Under the pieces are notes generated by a model, which had not been told where the DNA came from, did not search any database, and saw only the letters and a list, made by a program, of their open reading frames with translations. From Ornithinimicrobium avium (GTDB taxonomy: Bacteria > Actinomycetota > Actinomycetes > Actinomycetales > Dermatophilaceae): a DNA stretch of 64,000 nucleotides. The first letter of the stretch is position 1. Each line of letters begins with the position of its first letter. Below are positions 1-13,182 of this stretch, in pieces. The position numbers and the translations under genes were made by a program. The stretch is from the NCBI RefSeq assembly GCF_003351765.1, contig NZ_CP031229.1:496001-560000 (forward strand), written 5' to 3'.

Positions 1-329
1 GCGGTGCCGTCGGCGGGCAGGAAGAGGATGCCCACCGCATACCCGCCCTGCTCGGGCAGCTCGAAGGGCAGGACCGCGCGCAGGAACGCGCCGGGGACCT
101 GGGTGGTGATGCCTGCCCCGTCGCCGGTGTTCTCCTCGGCGCCGACCGCGCCGCGGTGGTCCAGGTTGTGCAGGGCGGTGAGCGCCTGGGTGACGACGGA
201 GTGCCGCGGCTCGCCGTCGAGGCGGGCCACGAACGCCACGCCGCAGGCGTCGTGCTCGTGGGTGCCGTCGTAGAGGCCCTGCGCGGGACGGCCGGGGACG
301 GGGCGGAGCGCGTGCGCGGACTCGGTCAT
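1..329 (-). CDS. gltB: Glutamate synthase large subunit, N-terminal part (runs off the window)
   Basis: The reverse strand reads as the start of the NADPH-dependent glutamate synthase alpha chain, which makes two glutamates from glutamine and 2-oxoglutarate. About 109 codons are present. Residues 24-32 read HEHDACGVA; Cys29 is the expected N-terminal nucleophile of the Ntn glutaminase domain after propeptide removal. The family motif around residues 52-75 (LHNLDHRGA, then ENTGDGAG) is intact. The ATG at 329-327 gives the usual short propeptide. The gene is divergent from uvrA. A -10-like TATGCT on the minus strand (427-422) would give a leader of roughly 85 nt. The C-terminal FMN and 3Fe-4S parts lie outside the window. 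Confidence 0.95.
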   Translation of the reverse strand, partial: MTESAHALRPVPGRPAQGLYDGTHEHDACGVAFVARLDGEPRHSVVTQALTALHNLDHRGAVGAEENTGDGAGITTQVPGAFLRAVLPFELPEQGGYAVGILFLPADGT

Positions 330-421
330 GGGTCGCCGTTCTGGGAGGGGCAGCCGGGGGAGGTGCCGGGCGGGGCGGCACGTGCGGGGCTGCGGTGACC
401 CGACGCGAGGGGTGGGTGGAC

Positions 422-446
422 AGCATACATATGCAGAGGTCTGCAT
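422..446. promoter_or_regulatory. gltB promoter region with a perfect 7-bp inverted repeat
   Basis: ATGCAGA (431-437) and TCTGCAT (440-446) form a perfect palindrome with a GG spacer. On the minus strand it lies directly upstream of a -10-like TATGCT (427-422), so a bound dimer would cover the -10/-35 spacer of gltB. It is also about 40 bp upstream of the uvrA -10. It looks like an operator for a nitrogen- or glutamate-responsive regulator, but the regulator cannot be named from the sequence. Confidence 0.5.
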
Positions 447-485
447 GGAACCCCTTTCGCGGTCGGGTGTGTCGGTCCGGCGACC

Positions 486-491
486 TAGAGT
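486..491 (+). promoter_or_regulatory. uvrA -10 element, predicted leaderless transcript
   Basis: TAGAGT ends exactly six bases before the GTG start at 498, so transcription should begin at or next to the start codon. No Shine-Dalgarno sequence is visible. No LexA box of the actinobacterial type was recognised nearby. Confidence 0.55.
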
Positions 492-497
492 GGTCGG

Positions 498-3497
<3,000 letters not shown>

Positions 3498-3506
3498 GGA
3501 GGACGC

Positions 3507-3956
3507 ATGACCCAGCCGACCAGCGCCGCCCCCTGCGCCTGCGGCACCTCCCGCCGCCGGCTGCTGCAGGGTGCCGGTGCCGTGTCCGTCGCGGGAGCCT
3601 CCGCGGCGCTGCTCTCCGCCTGCGGGGGCCGGTCCTCGCCCTCGGCGGCCTCGACGGCGGCCGACGGCGCGCTCGTCGTGCCCGCGGCGGACACCGGGGT
3701 CGGCTCCTCGACGTACTACCGTGACGCCAAGATCATCGTCAGCCAGCCGCAGGAGGGGGACTTCGTGGCCTTCGGCTCCACCTGCCCGCACGCGGGTTGC
3801 GCGGTCTCCGAGAGGGAGGGCGCGGTCCTGGTCTGCCCGTGCCACGGCAGCCGCTTCGACCCCGCCACCGGCGACGTCGTCCAGGGCCCGGCGACGACCG
3901 GTCTGACGGTCCTGGACGTCACCGTCGACGGCGGGGACCTGCTGGTCCGTGGCTGA
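3507..3956 (+). CDS. Rieske [2Fe-2S] protein, predicted Tat-exported lipoprotein
   Basis: The 149-residue protein begins with a twin-arginine signal (RRRLLQG, residues 16-22) followed by a lipobox LSAC with Cys39, so it should be exported folded and lipid-anchored outside the membrane. The rest is a small Rieske domain. CPHAGC (93-98) and CPCHGS (110-115) supply ligands C93, H95, C110 and H113, with C98/C112 placed for the stabilising disulfide. It resembles the stand-alone Rieske proteins of actinobacteria rather than QcrA, because it lacks the extra transmembrane helices. The electron partner is unknown. It sits between uvrA and uvrC and overlaps uvrC by 8 bp, so it is probably co-transcribed with them. 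Confidence 0.9.
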   Translation: MTQPTSAAPCACGTSRRRLLQGAGAVSVAGASAALLSACGGRSSPSAASTAADGALVVPAADTGVGSSTYYRDAKIIVSQPQEGDFVAFGSTCPHAGCAVSEREGAVLVCPCHGSRFDPATGDVVQGPATTGLTVLDVTVDGGDLLVRG

Positions 3957-5925
3957 CCCCGCCAGCTACCGGCCGCGGCCGGGGGAGATCCCCGCCGAGC
4001 CGGGCGTCTACCGCTTCCGCGACCGGCACGGGCGGGTCATCTACGTCGGCAAGGCCGGGTCCCTGCGCTCCCGGCTCTCCTCCTACTTCCAGGACCCCGC
4101 CGCCCTCCACCCGCGGACCCGGCAGATGGTCACGACCGGCGCCAGCGTCGAGTGGACCGTCGTGCGCAACGAGGTCGAGGCCCTTCAGCTGGAATACTCC
4201 TGGATCAAGCAGTTCGACCCGCGCTTCAACGTCAAGTACCGCGACGACAAGTCCTACCCCTACCTTGCGGTCACGATGGGCGAGGAGTTCCCCCGTGCCC
4301 AGGTGATGCGGGGCTCGAAGCGTCCCGGCACCCGCTACTTCGGTCCCTACACGCACGCCTGGGCGATCCGCGAGACGCTGGACACCCTGCTGCGGGTGTT
4401 CCCCGTGCGGACCTGCTCCAAGGGGGTCTTCCGGCGCGCCCAGCAGACCGGCCGCCCCTGCCTGCTCGGCTACATCGGCAAGTGCTCGGCGCCGTGCGTG
4501 GGCTGGATCAGTCCCGAGGACCACCGGGCGCTGGCCGAGGACTTCTGCGCCTTCATGGCCGGCGACCACGCCCGGTTCGTCAGGCAGCTCGAGGCGGACA
4601 TGCAGGCGGCCTCGGCCGAGCTGGACTTCGAGACCGCAGCCCGCCTCCGCGACGACGTCGCCGCCCTCAAGCGTGCCCTGGAGCGGTCCGCGGTCGTGCT
4701 CAACGACGACACCGACGCCGACGTCTACGCCCTGGCGGACGACGAGCTGGAGGTGGCCGTCCAGGTCTTCCTCGTCCGCGGCGGGCGCATCCGCGGCCAG
4801 CGCGGCTGGGTGAGCGAGAAGGGCGCCGAGGACCTGGGCTCGGTCGTCGAGCACCTGCTGCAGCAGGTCTACGGGGCCGAGGAGGGCGACGAGGTGCCCC
4901 GCGAGGTCCTGGTGCCGGTCCTGCCGTCCGGGCACGAGGAGCTCGAGGAGTGGCTCGGCGGGCTGCGCGGCGCCCGGGTGCGCGTGCGCGTCCCCCAGCG
5001 GGGCGACAAGCGCACCCTGATGCAGACCGTCGCCCGCAACGCCGAGCAGGCACTGGCCCGGCACAAGGTCGCCCGATCCGGCGACCTGACCCTGCGCTCG
5101 CAGGCCCTGCAGGAGCTGCAGGACGCGCTCGAGCTGGGCGAGGCACCGCTACGGATCGAGTCCTTCGACATCAGCCACGTGCAGGGCAGCGACATGGTCG
5201 GCTCGATGGTCGTCTTCGAGGACGGGCTGGCCCGCAGGTCGGAGTACCGCCGCTACGTCGTGCGCGAGGGCACCGGCGACGACACCGCCGCGATGCACGA
5301 GGTGCTGACGCGGCGGTTCCGGCACCTCGTGAGGGGCCGCGCGCGCGCCGAGGAGGGCCGGGTCGCCGGGGAGGCCGACCGGCCCGCGGGCCTGGAGGAG
5401 ACGGACGGGCCCGACGAGGGCAGGGACAGCTCGTCCACCTTCCGCTACCCGCCCAACCTCGTCGTCGTCGACGGCGGGCTGCCGCAGGTCAACGCCGCGC
5501 AGGCGGCCCTCACCGAGGTCGGCGTCTCCGACGTGACGGTCGTGGGTCTGGCCAAGCGGCTCGAGGAGGTCTGGATCCCCGGGCAGGACCACCCCGTGGT
5601 GCTGCCGCGCACCAGCGAGGGCCTCTACCTGCTGCAGCGCGTGCGGGACGAGGCCCACCGGTTCGCCAACACCTTCCACCGGCAGCGCCGCTCGCGGTCG
5701 ATGACCGCCAGCGAGCTGGACGGCATACCCGGTCTGGGGAAGGCGCGTCAGCAGTCGCTGCTCGCGCGCTTCGGCTCCGTCAAGGCGCTGCGTCGTGCCA
5801 CGGTGGAGCAGCTCCAGGAGGTCCCCGGCATCGGACCGGCCGTCGCGACCGCCGTCTTCACCCGGCTGCAGGGCGCCGAGCGGGGGGTGGCGGTTAACCT
5901 GAGCACCGGCGAGGTCCTCGACTGA
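3949..5925 (+). CDS. uvrC: Excinuclease ABC subunit C
   Basis: UvrC makes both incisions around a lesion in the UvrB-DNA complex. The 658-residue protein has the GIY-YIG nuclease domain at about residues 19-95 (GVYRF, then VIYVGK). A UVR/UvrB-binding coiled segment is near 208-244. The RNase H-like endonuclease domain follows, and two helix-hairpin-helix motifs end the protein after about residue 585. The GTG start overlaps the stop of the Rieske gene by 8 bp, which suggests translational coupling. An insertion rich in Glu, Gly and Asp near residues 463-500 is a variable linker. Confidence 0.97.
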   Translation: MADPASYRPRPGEIPAEPGVYRFRDRHGRVIYVGKAGSLRSRLSSYFQDPAALHPRTRQMVTTGASVEWTVVRNEVEALQLEYSWIKQFDPRFNVKYRDDKSYPYLAVTMGEEFPRAQVMRGSKRPGTRYFGPYTHAWAIRETLDTLLRVFPVRTCSKGVFRRAQQTGRPCLLGYIGKCSAPCVGWISPEDHRALAEDFCAFMAGDHARFVRQLEADMQAASAELDFETAARLRDDVAALKRALERSAVVLNDDTDADVYALADDELEVAVQVFLVRGGRIRGQRGWVSEKGAEDLGSVVEHLLQQVYGAEEGDEVPREVLVPVLPSGHEELEEWLGGLRGARVRVRVPQRGDKRTLMQTVARNAEQALARHKVARSGDLTLRSQALQELQDALELGEAPLRIESFDISHVQGSDMVGSMVVFEDGLARRSEYRRYVVREGTGDDTAAMHEVLTRRFRHLVRGRARAEEGRVAGEADRPAGLEETDGPDEGRDSSSTFRYPPNLVVVDGGLPQVNAAQAALTEVGVSDVTVVGLAKRLEEVWIPGQDHPVVLPRTSEGLYLLQRVRDEAHRFANTFHRQRRSRSMTASELDGIPGLGKARQQSLLARFGSVKALRRATVEQLQEVPGIGPAVATAVFTRLQGAERGVAVNLSTGEVLD

Positions 5926-5930
5926 GCCGG

Positions 5931-5945
5931 CCGCCCAACGGGCGG
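5931..5945 (+). terminator. Short GC hairpin after uvrC
   Basis: CCGCCC (5931-5936) and GGGCGG (5940-5945) form a 6-bp perfect stem with a 3-nt loop, 5 bp after the uvrC stop. There is no T-run, so it may be a weak terminator or a processing site before rapZ. Confidence 0.3.
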
Positions 5946-6009
5946 CGACCCGGCGGCGCGCCGTGAGAGCGTCGTGCCGCGCCGTGACCGACGACGAGGT
6001 GAGCCCACC

Positions 6010-6951
6010 GTGACCCCCGAGGATCGCACCGCAGAGCCGTCCCCGACGACCGCGGAGCCGGCCGTGCCCCCCGCCGGGCACGTGCGCCGCCAGGACGTCG
6101 TCGTCCTCACCGGCATGTCCGGGGCCGGACGGACCACCGCCGGGGACGTGCTCGAGGACCGTGGCTGGTACGTCGTGGACAACCTGCCGCCCTCGATGAT
6201 CGTCCAGCTCATGGAGGTCACCGCCGACGACCCGCAGCGGCAGAAGGTCGCCGCCGTCGTCGACGTCCGCAGCCGCGACTTCACCACCGAGCTGTCGGTC
6301 GCGCTCAAGGAGCTGACCGTCCTGGGCTGGCGCCCCCGGGTGGTCTTCGTCGACTCCTCCGACGAGGCCCTCGTCCGCCGCTTCGACGCGGTCCGGCGAC
6401 CGCACCCGCTCCAGGGGGACGGGTTGCTGCTGGACGGGATCCGGCGCGAGCGGCGGACGCTCGCCGACCTGCGCTCCAACGCCGACGTGGTCGTGGACAC
6501 CAGCAACTACAACGTGCACCAGCTCAGCGCCAAGATCGACTCGCTGGTCGAGACCGGGGTCGAGGTCCGGCTGCGCCTGGCGGTGATGTCCTTCGGGTTC
6601 AAGTACGGCATCCCCCTGGACGCCGACGTGGTGCTCGACCTGCGCTTCCTGCCCAATCCCTACTGGAACCCCGAGATGCGGCCCTACACCGGCAAGGACG
6701 CGGTCGTGCGCGAGTTCGTCCTCGGGCAGGAGCTCGCGGGCAGCTACCTGGACCACGTCGAGGCGATGCTGCGCACCGCCACCGCCGGCTACCTGGCCGA
6801 GGGACGCCGCTACGTGACGGTCGCGGTGGGCTGCACCGGCGGCAAGCACCGCTCGGTGGCGATCGCGGAGGACCTGGCGCTGCGGCTGGGCGACCTGGAG
6901 GACGCCGGCGTGCAGCTGACCACCTTCCACCGCGACCTGGGACGGGAGTGA
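6010..6951 (+). CDS. rapZ: RapZ/YvcJ family nucleotide-binding protein
   Basis: This P-loop protein of the RapZ family is encoded next to yvcK and whiA in most Gram-positive bacteria. In E. coli RapZ controls decay of a cell-wall precursor sRNA; the actinobacterial role is less clear. The Walker A (GMSGAGRTT) is near the N-terminus, followed by the conserved WYVVDNLPPSM. The C-terminal RapZ domain includes GCTGGKHRS. The GTG at 6010 was chosen over an upstream ATG at 5974 because GAGGTGAG (5996-6003) gives a proper RBS and the extra 12 residues are not typical. The product is 313 residues; its stop overlaps the next start. Confidence 0.93.
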   Translation: MTPEDRTAEPSPTTAEPAVPPAGHVRRQDVVVLTGMSGAGRTTAGDVLEDRGWYVVDNLPPSMIVQLMEVTADDPQRQKVAAVVDVRSRDFTTELSVALKELTVLGWRPRVVFVDSSDEALVRRFDAVRRPHPLQGDGLLLDGIRRERRTLADLRSNADVVVDTSNYNVHQLSAKIDSLVETGVEVRLRLAVMSFGFKYGIPLDADVVLDLRFLPNPYWNPEMRPYTGKDAVVREFVLGQELAGSYLDHVEAMLRTATAGYLAEGRRYVTVAVGCTGGKHRSVAIAEDLALRLGDLEDAGVQLTTFHRDLGRE

Positions 6952-7907
6952 TGCCTCCCCGGGTGGTCGCCATGGGCGGCGGCCACGGTCTGTCGGCCAC
7001 GCTGCAGGCGCTGCGCCACATCACCGAGGCCATCACCGCCGTCGTGACGGTCGCCGACGACGGCGGCTCCAGCGGCCGGCTGCGCGAGCAGTTCGACATC
7101 CTGCCCCCGGGCGACCTGCGGATGGCCCTGGCCGCACTGTGCGAGGACACCAGCTGGGGCCACCAGTGGTCGGCGGTGCTGCAGCACCGCTTCCGCGGGC
7201 ACGGGGAGCTCGGCGGGCACGCCCTGGGCAACCTGCTCATCACCGCGCTGTGGGACCTCATCCCCGACCAGCAGGTGCGCGGTCTCGACCTGGTCGGGCG
7301 GCTGCTCAACACCCGGGGCCGGGTGCTGCCCATGTCGCTCGTGCCCCTGGACATCGAGGCGTCCGTGCTGGTGCCCGACGACATGGGGGAGGGGGCCGAG
7401 ATCATCGTGCGGGGCCAGTCGAGGGTGGCCCGCCACTCCGGCAAGGTGGAGACCGTGCGGCTGACGCCGCAGGCACCGCCGGCCTGCCCCGAGGCGCTGG
7501 AGTCCATCAAGCTGGCCGACTTCGTGGTGCTCGGCCCCGGGTCGTGGTTCACCTCGGTCATGCCGCACCTGCTGGTGCCCGAGCTGCTCCGGGCGCTGCG
7601 CGACACCCCGGCCAGCCGGATCCTCACCCTCAACGTGAGCCTGACCGACGACGAGGCCAGCGGGTACACCGTCGCCGAGCACGTCCACGCCGTCGTCAAC
7701 CACGCCCCCGGCCTCACCTTCGACCACGTCATCGCCGACCCTCAGGTGGTGCGCACCGACGCCGAGCGGGCCGCCCTGGAGGCGGCCGTCGAGCAGCTCG
7801 GGGCCGCCCTGGTGGTGACGACCGTGGCCAAGATGGGCGCGCCGGGGGTGCACGACACCCTGCGGCTCGCAGCGGCCTTCAGGGACATCATGGCGGTGAC
7901 GCGGTGA
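6951..7907 (+). CDS. yvcK: YvcK/CofD-like gluconeogenesis factor
   Basis: YvcK proteins bind UDP-sugars and link carbon metabolism to peptidoglycan synthesis. The 318-residue product has the N-terminal glycine-rich loop MGGGHGLS, then DDGGSSGRLR and GNLL, as in the 2-phospho-L-lactate transferase (CofD) fold. The ATG at 6951 overlaps the rapZ stop by one base and has GGGAG just upstream; a GTG at 6948 is possible but too close to that RBS. It is the middle gene of the conserved rapZ-yvcK-whiA block. Confidence 0.92.
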   Translation: MPPRVVAMGGGHGLSATLQALRHITEAITAVVTVADDGGSSGRLREQFDILPPGDLRMALAALCEDTSWGHQWSAVLQHRFRGHGELGGHALGNLLITALWDLIPDQQVRGLDLVGRLLNTRGRVLPMSLVPLDIEASVLVPDDMGEGAEIIVRGQSRVARHSGKVETVRLTPQAPPACPEALESIKLADFVVLGPGSWFTSVMPHLLVPELLRALRDTPASRILTLNVSLTDDEASGYTVAEHVHAVVNHAPGLTFDHVIADPQVVRTDAERAALEAAVEQLGAALVVTTVAKMGAPGVHDTLRLAAAFRDIMAVTR

Positions 7908-8008
7908 GTCCCGGGTCGGGCCAGGGAACGGGTACCCTGCCCGCAGCGAGGAGCCAGCAGATGGGGTCTGCTCCGACCCTGCACGGGCGTAGAAGGAGGT
8001 TGACGGCA

Positions 8009-8989
8009 GTGGCGATGACCGCGAGGGTCAAGGACGAGCTCAGCCGGCTGCCGGTCACCAGGACCTGCTGCCGCAAGGCGGAGGTGTCCACGATGCTGCG
8101 CTTCGCCGGCGGTCTGCACATCGTCGGGGGGCGCATCGTCATCGAGGCCGAGCTGGACGCGGCGCAGAGCGCCCGTCGGCTGCGCGCCTTCATGGCCGAG
8201 GTCTACGGCAGCAGCAGCGAGCTCATGGTGCTCAAGCCGGGAGGGCTGCGCAAGCAGACGCGGTATGTCGTGCGCGCCACCTCCGACGGCGAGTCGCTGG
8301 CGCGCCAGACCGGCCTCATCGACAACCGCGGGCGTCCGGTCCGCGGACTGCCGCCGCGGGTCGTGGGCGCCAGCGTCTGCGACGCTGAGGCCGCCTGGCG
8401 GGGAGCCTTCCTCGCGCACGGCTCGATCACCGAGCCGGGACGCTCCTCCGCCCTCGAGGTCACCTGCCCCGGGCCGGAGGCTGCGCTGGCGCTCGTCGGC
8501 GCCGCCCGCCGCCTGGGCATCCAGGCCAAGGCCAGGGAGGTGCGGGGCGTGGACCGCGTGGTGATCCGCGACGGCGACGCCATCGGCGCGATGCTCACCC
8601 GGCTGGGCGCCCACGACGCCGTGCTGGCGTGGGAGGAGCGCCGGATGCGCCGCGAGGTCCGGGCCACCGCCAACCGGCTGGCCAACTTCGACGACGCCAA
8701 CCTGCGCCGTTCGGCCCGGGCCGCGGTCGCGGCCGGTGCTCGGGTGGAGCGCGCCCTGGAGATCCTCGCCGGCGAGATCCCCGAGCACCTGCGTGTGGCC
8801 GGGGAGCTGCGGCTGAAGCACAAGCAGGCCAGCCTCGAGGAGCTCGGCCAGATCGCGGACCCGCCGATGACCAAGGACGCGGTCGCGGGCCGGATCCGGC
8901 GGCTGCTGGCGATGGCGGACAAGCGCGCCGAGGAGCTGGGGATCGAGGACACCGAGGCCAGCCTCACGCCCGACATGCTCGACGACTGA
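8009..8989 (+). CDS. whiA: DNA-binding protein WhiA (sporulation/cell-division regulator family)
   Basis: WhiA combines a degenerate LAGLIDADG homing-endonuclease fold with a C-terminal helix-turn-helix. In Streptomyces it works with WhiB to start sporulation septation, while in non-sporulating actinobacteria it is a conserved cell-division or growth factor. The 326-residue protein begins MAMTARVKDELSRL, matching other WhiA proteins. The C-terminal HTH lies around residues 275-310 (ELGQIADPPMTKDAV). The GTG at 8009 is fixed by a near-perfect RBS AGAAGGAGGT (7991-8000) eight bases upstream. The frame stays open to 7139, but the upstream part overlaps yvcK and is not real. Confidence 0.94.
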   Translation: MAMTARVKDELSRLPVTRTCCRKAEVSTMLRFAGGLHIVGGRIVIEAELDAAQSARRLRAFMAEVYGSSSELMVLKPGGLRKQTRYVVRATSDGESLARQTGLIDNRGRPVRGLPPRVVGASVCDAEAAWRGAFLAHGSITEPGRSSALEVTCPGPEAALALVGAARRLGIQAKAREVRGVDRVVIRDGDAIGAMLTRLGAHDAVLAWEERRMRREVRATANRLANFDDANLRRSARAAVAAGARVERALEILAGEIPEHLRVAGELRLKHKQASLEELGQIADPPMTKDAVAGRIRRLLAMADKRAEELGIEDTEASLTPDMLDD

Positions 8990-9041
8990 CACGGGCCTGC
9001 CCGGCGACCGACCCTGAGCTCAGCAGAAGGGTCCCCTGCTT

Positions 9042-9070
9042 TTGGTGCGTCCCCGTGGTGCCGATAGGTT
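9042..9070 (+). promoter_or_regulatory. gap operon promoter
   Basis: TTGGTG (9042-9047) and TAGGTT (9065-9070) are separated by 17 bp, a good -35/-10 pair. Transcription would start near 9077 and leave a leader of about 65 nt before the gap RBS (GAGGGAAGG, 9127-9135). This is one of the few genes here with a normal leader. Confidence 0.6.
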
Positions 9071-9142
9071 GGGACCAGACGACGACGTCGATCACCGTGG
9101 CGCGCAGACGGCGTGCCACCACCGACGAGGGAAGGTTGTTCC

Positions 9143-10147
<1,005 letters not shown>

Positions 10148-10152
10148 GCCCG

Positions 10153-11363
10153 ATGCGCACGATCGAGCAGCTCGCCGAGGAGCTCGGCGGACTCGCCGGC
10201 CGGACCGTGCTGGTCCGCAGCGACCTCAACGTCCCGCTGGACGGGTCGACCATCACCGACGACGGACGGGTGCGCGCCTCGGTGCCCACCGTCCGCCTGC
10301 TGGCCGACGCCGGCGCCCGCGTGGTCGTCGTGGCGCACCTGGGCCGCCCCAAGGGCGTCCCGGAGGCGAAGTACTCCCTGGGGCCGGTCGCCGGGCGCCT
10401 CGGCGAGCTGCTCGGTCGCCCCGTCGGCTTCGTCACGGAGACGGTCGGCCCGCAGGCGCAGGCCGCGGTCGCCGCGATGTCCGACGGGGAGGTCCTCGTC
10501 CTGGAGAACCTCCGGTTCAACCCGGGGGAGACCGCCAGGAGCGACGAGGAGCGCGCGGACTTCGCCCGGCAGCTGGCCGGGATGGTCGACGCCTTCGTCT
10601 CCGACGGGTTCGGCGTCGTGCACCGCGCCCAGGCGTCGGTGTATGACGTCGCCCGCCTGCTCCCGCACGCGGCCGGCGACCTGGTCCGCTCCGAGGTCGA
10701 GGTCATGCGCCAGCTGCGCGAGGATCCCCGGCGCCCCTACGCGGTGGTGCTGGGGGGCGCGAAGGTCAGCGACAAGCTCGGCGTCATCGAGTCCCTGATC
10801 GCGGTCGCCGACCGGCTGCTGATCGGCGGCGGGATGGTCTTCACCTTCCTCAAGGCCCAGGGGCACGAGGTGGGCACGAGCCTGCTGGAGGCCGACCAGG
10901 TCGACACGGTGCGCGGCTATCTCGGGACCGCGGCCGAGCGCGGCGTGGAGATCGTGCTGCCGACGGACATCGTGGTCGCCGACGCCTTCTCGGCCGACGC
11001 GCGCCACGAGGTGGTGGCGGCGGACTCCATACCCGCCGGCATGATGGGCCTGGACATCGGACCAGACTCGGAGAAGTTGTTCGCAGACCGCCTCGCAGAC
11101 GCCCGGACCGTCTTCTGGAACGGGCCGATGGGCGCGTTCGAGATGGAGCCCTTCGCCAGCGGCACCCGCGCGGTGGCCAAGGTCCTGGTCGAGCGCACGC
11201 ACGAGGGTGCGATGACCGTCGTCGGAGGCGGCGACAGCGCCGCCGCGGTGCGAGAGTTCGGCTACGACGAGGACGACTTCGGCCACATCTCCACCGGCGG
11301 TGGGGCCAGCCTGGAATACCTGGAGGGCAAGGAACTGCCCGGACTGACCGTCCTGGAGGACTG

Positions 11364-11364
<1 letters not shown>
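10153..11364 (+). CDS. pgk: Phosphoglycerate kinase
   Basis: This kinase transfers phosphate from 1,3-bisphosphoglycerate to ADP. The 403-residue product shows the N-terminal substrate loop (VLVRSDLNVPL), the HLGRPKG segment and the C-terminal nucleotide-binding GGGDSAAA. It starts 5 bp after gap, and its TGA overlaps the tpiA ATG (TGATG), so the three enzymes are translationally coupled. Confidence 0.97.
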
Positions 11365-12170
<806 letters not shown>

Positions 12171-12191
12171 CGCCACGGTGTCCGACCCGGC

Positions 12192-12233
12192 CCCAGGTCC
12201 CCCGCAGCTTTTCGGTGGGGGACCGGGCCTGGG
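12192..12233 (+). terminator. Hairpin between tpiA and secG
   Basis: GTCCCCC (12197-12203) pairs with GGGGGAC (12217-12223). An outer stem CCCAGG/CCTGGG (12192-12197, 12228-12233) extends it with a bulge. The loop contains the only T-run nearby. It probably ends or attenuates the glycolytic transcript; a -10-like TAGGCT (12235-12240) for secG follows at once. Confidence 0.5.
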
Positions 12234-12304
12234 TTAGGCTGTCATTCGCCCTGCGGTGCGGGGCGCCATCCATCCTGCTGATTCGATGACGAGGTGTGTC
12301 CCGC

Positions 12305-12547
12305 GTGGAGTACGTGCGCTGGTTCCTGAACTCCCTGCTGGTGATCACGAGCATCTTCCTCGTGCTGCTCATCCTCATGCACAAGGGCAAGGGCGGCGGC
12401 ATGTCGGACATGTTCGGCGGGGGGATGAGCAGCAGCCTGGGCGGCTCGTCCATCGCCGAGCGCAACCTCAACCGGATCACCGTCGCGGTGGCCGTGGTCT
12501 GGACCGCGGTCGTCGTCGGGCTGGGCCTGCTCATCCGGTTCGCCTGA
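12305..12547 (+). CDS. secG: Preprotein translocase subunit SecG
   Basis: SecG is the small accessory subunit of the SecYEG channel. The 80-residue product has two transmembrane helices (about residues 5-22 and 55-75) around the conserved cytoplasmic loop MHKGKGGGMSDMFGGG. The GTG at 12305 gives an N-terminus MEYVRW like mycobacterial SecG (ME-start) and lies 10 bp after GACGAGG. An in-frame GTG at 12296 is too close to that RBS. Linkage to tpiA is conserved in actinobacteria. Confidence 0.9.
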   Translation: MEYVRWFLNSLLVITSIFLVLLILMHKGKGGGMSDMFGGGMSSSLGGSSIAERNLNRITVAVAVVWTAVVVGLGLLIRFA

Positions 12548-12615
12548 CCGGGACCGGCGGGGCCGGGGGGAGGGCGGCACGGCATACCCCCTGTCGGGGA
12601 AGGGGCGCCACAGGC

Positions 12616-12621
12616 TACGCT
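12616..12621 (+). promoter_or_regulatory. Possible rbpA -10 element
   Basis: TACGCT lies about 75 bp upstream of rbpA, in the gap after secG. A weak -35 (TGTCGG, 12592-12597) sits 18 bp further upstream. It would give rbpA its own leadered transcript. Confidence 0.35.
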
Positions 12622-12695
12622 GCGTTCCTGACCCGTCGCTGCGTCCGTCCTGAAGGGCGCGGCCGGCACGGCGCACGAAGGAGAGGGCCTGGCAG

Positions 12696-13052
12696 ATGGT
12701 CGGCACCAACGCGATCCGCGGCAGCAAGGTGGGCTCAGGCCCGACGGGGGAGAGCGAGAGGGGGCAGTCGGCCCCGCGCATCGTGGTGAGCTACTGGTGC
12801 GCCAACGGGCACGAGACGACACCCAGCTTCGCCGAGGGCGGCGAGATCGAGATCCCCGAGACCTGGGACTGTCCGCGCTGCGGGCTGCCGGCCGGCACCG
12901 ACCCGGAGCATCCCCCGGAGGCGCCGCGCACCGAGCCCTACAAGACGCACCTGGCCTACGTGAAGGAGCGCCGCACCGACGGTGACGGCGCCGCGCTGCT
13001 CGACGAGGCGCTGCGCTCGCTGCGGGAGCGGCGAGGCACCGGCACGGCCTAG
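12696..13052 (+). CDS. rbpA: RNA polymerase-binding protein RbpA
   Basis: RbpA is an essential actinobacterial transcription factor that binds RNA polymerase and the principal sigma factor and stabilises open complexes. The 118-residue protein has the usual parts. The basic/disordered N-terminal tail is residues 1-27. The core beta-barrel has zinc-type cysteines (YWCANGH and CPRCGLPAG). A short linker precedes the helical sigma-interaction domain at the C-terminus (about 80-110). The RBS AAGGAGAG lies upstream of the ATG. Its strong reliance on promoter -10 contacts fits the many -10-only, leaderless promoters seen here. Confidence 0.95.
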   Translation: MVGTNAIRGSKVGSGPTGESERGQSAPRIVVSYWCANGHETTPSFAEGGEIEIPETWDCPRCGLPAGTDPEHPPEAPRTEPYKTHLAYVKERRTDGDGAALLDEALRSLRERRGTGTA

Positions 13053-13134
13053 ACCGACCGAGGGCGCCGGCAGGGGCACGCGTCGTCCCGCCGCACCCAC
13101 CTGGCCCGACCGTGCCTTCCGCATGCTCGCGCGG

Positions 13135-13153
13135 GCGTGGCTACCTGCCACGC
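13135..13153. terminator. Terminator-like hairpin between rbpA and opcA-pgl
   Basis: GCGTGGC (13135-13141) and GCCACGC (13147-13153) form a perfect 7-bp stem with a 5-nt loop in the 130-bp gap between converging genes. It could stop transcription from both sides. No T-run is present. Confidence 0.45.
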
Positions 13154-13182
13154 CGGGGCCGGACCGGGACGGGGCCGGGTGG

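Noticed and set aside
330..415. Riboswitch in the gltB leader
   Set aside because: The leader is about 85 nt, with no recognisable aptamer or paired structure typical of glutamine or other known riboswitches.
5149..6930. A 593-codon minus-strand frame over uvrC/rapZ
   Set aside because: It has no recognisable motif and is antisense to two conserved genes.
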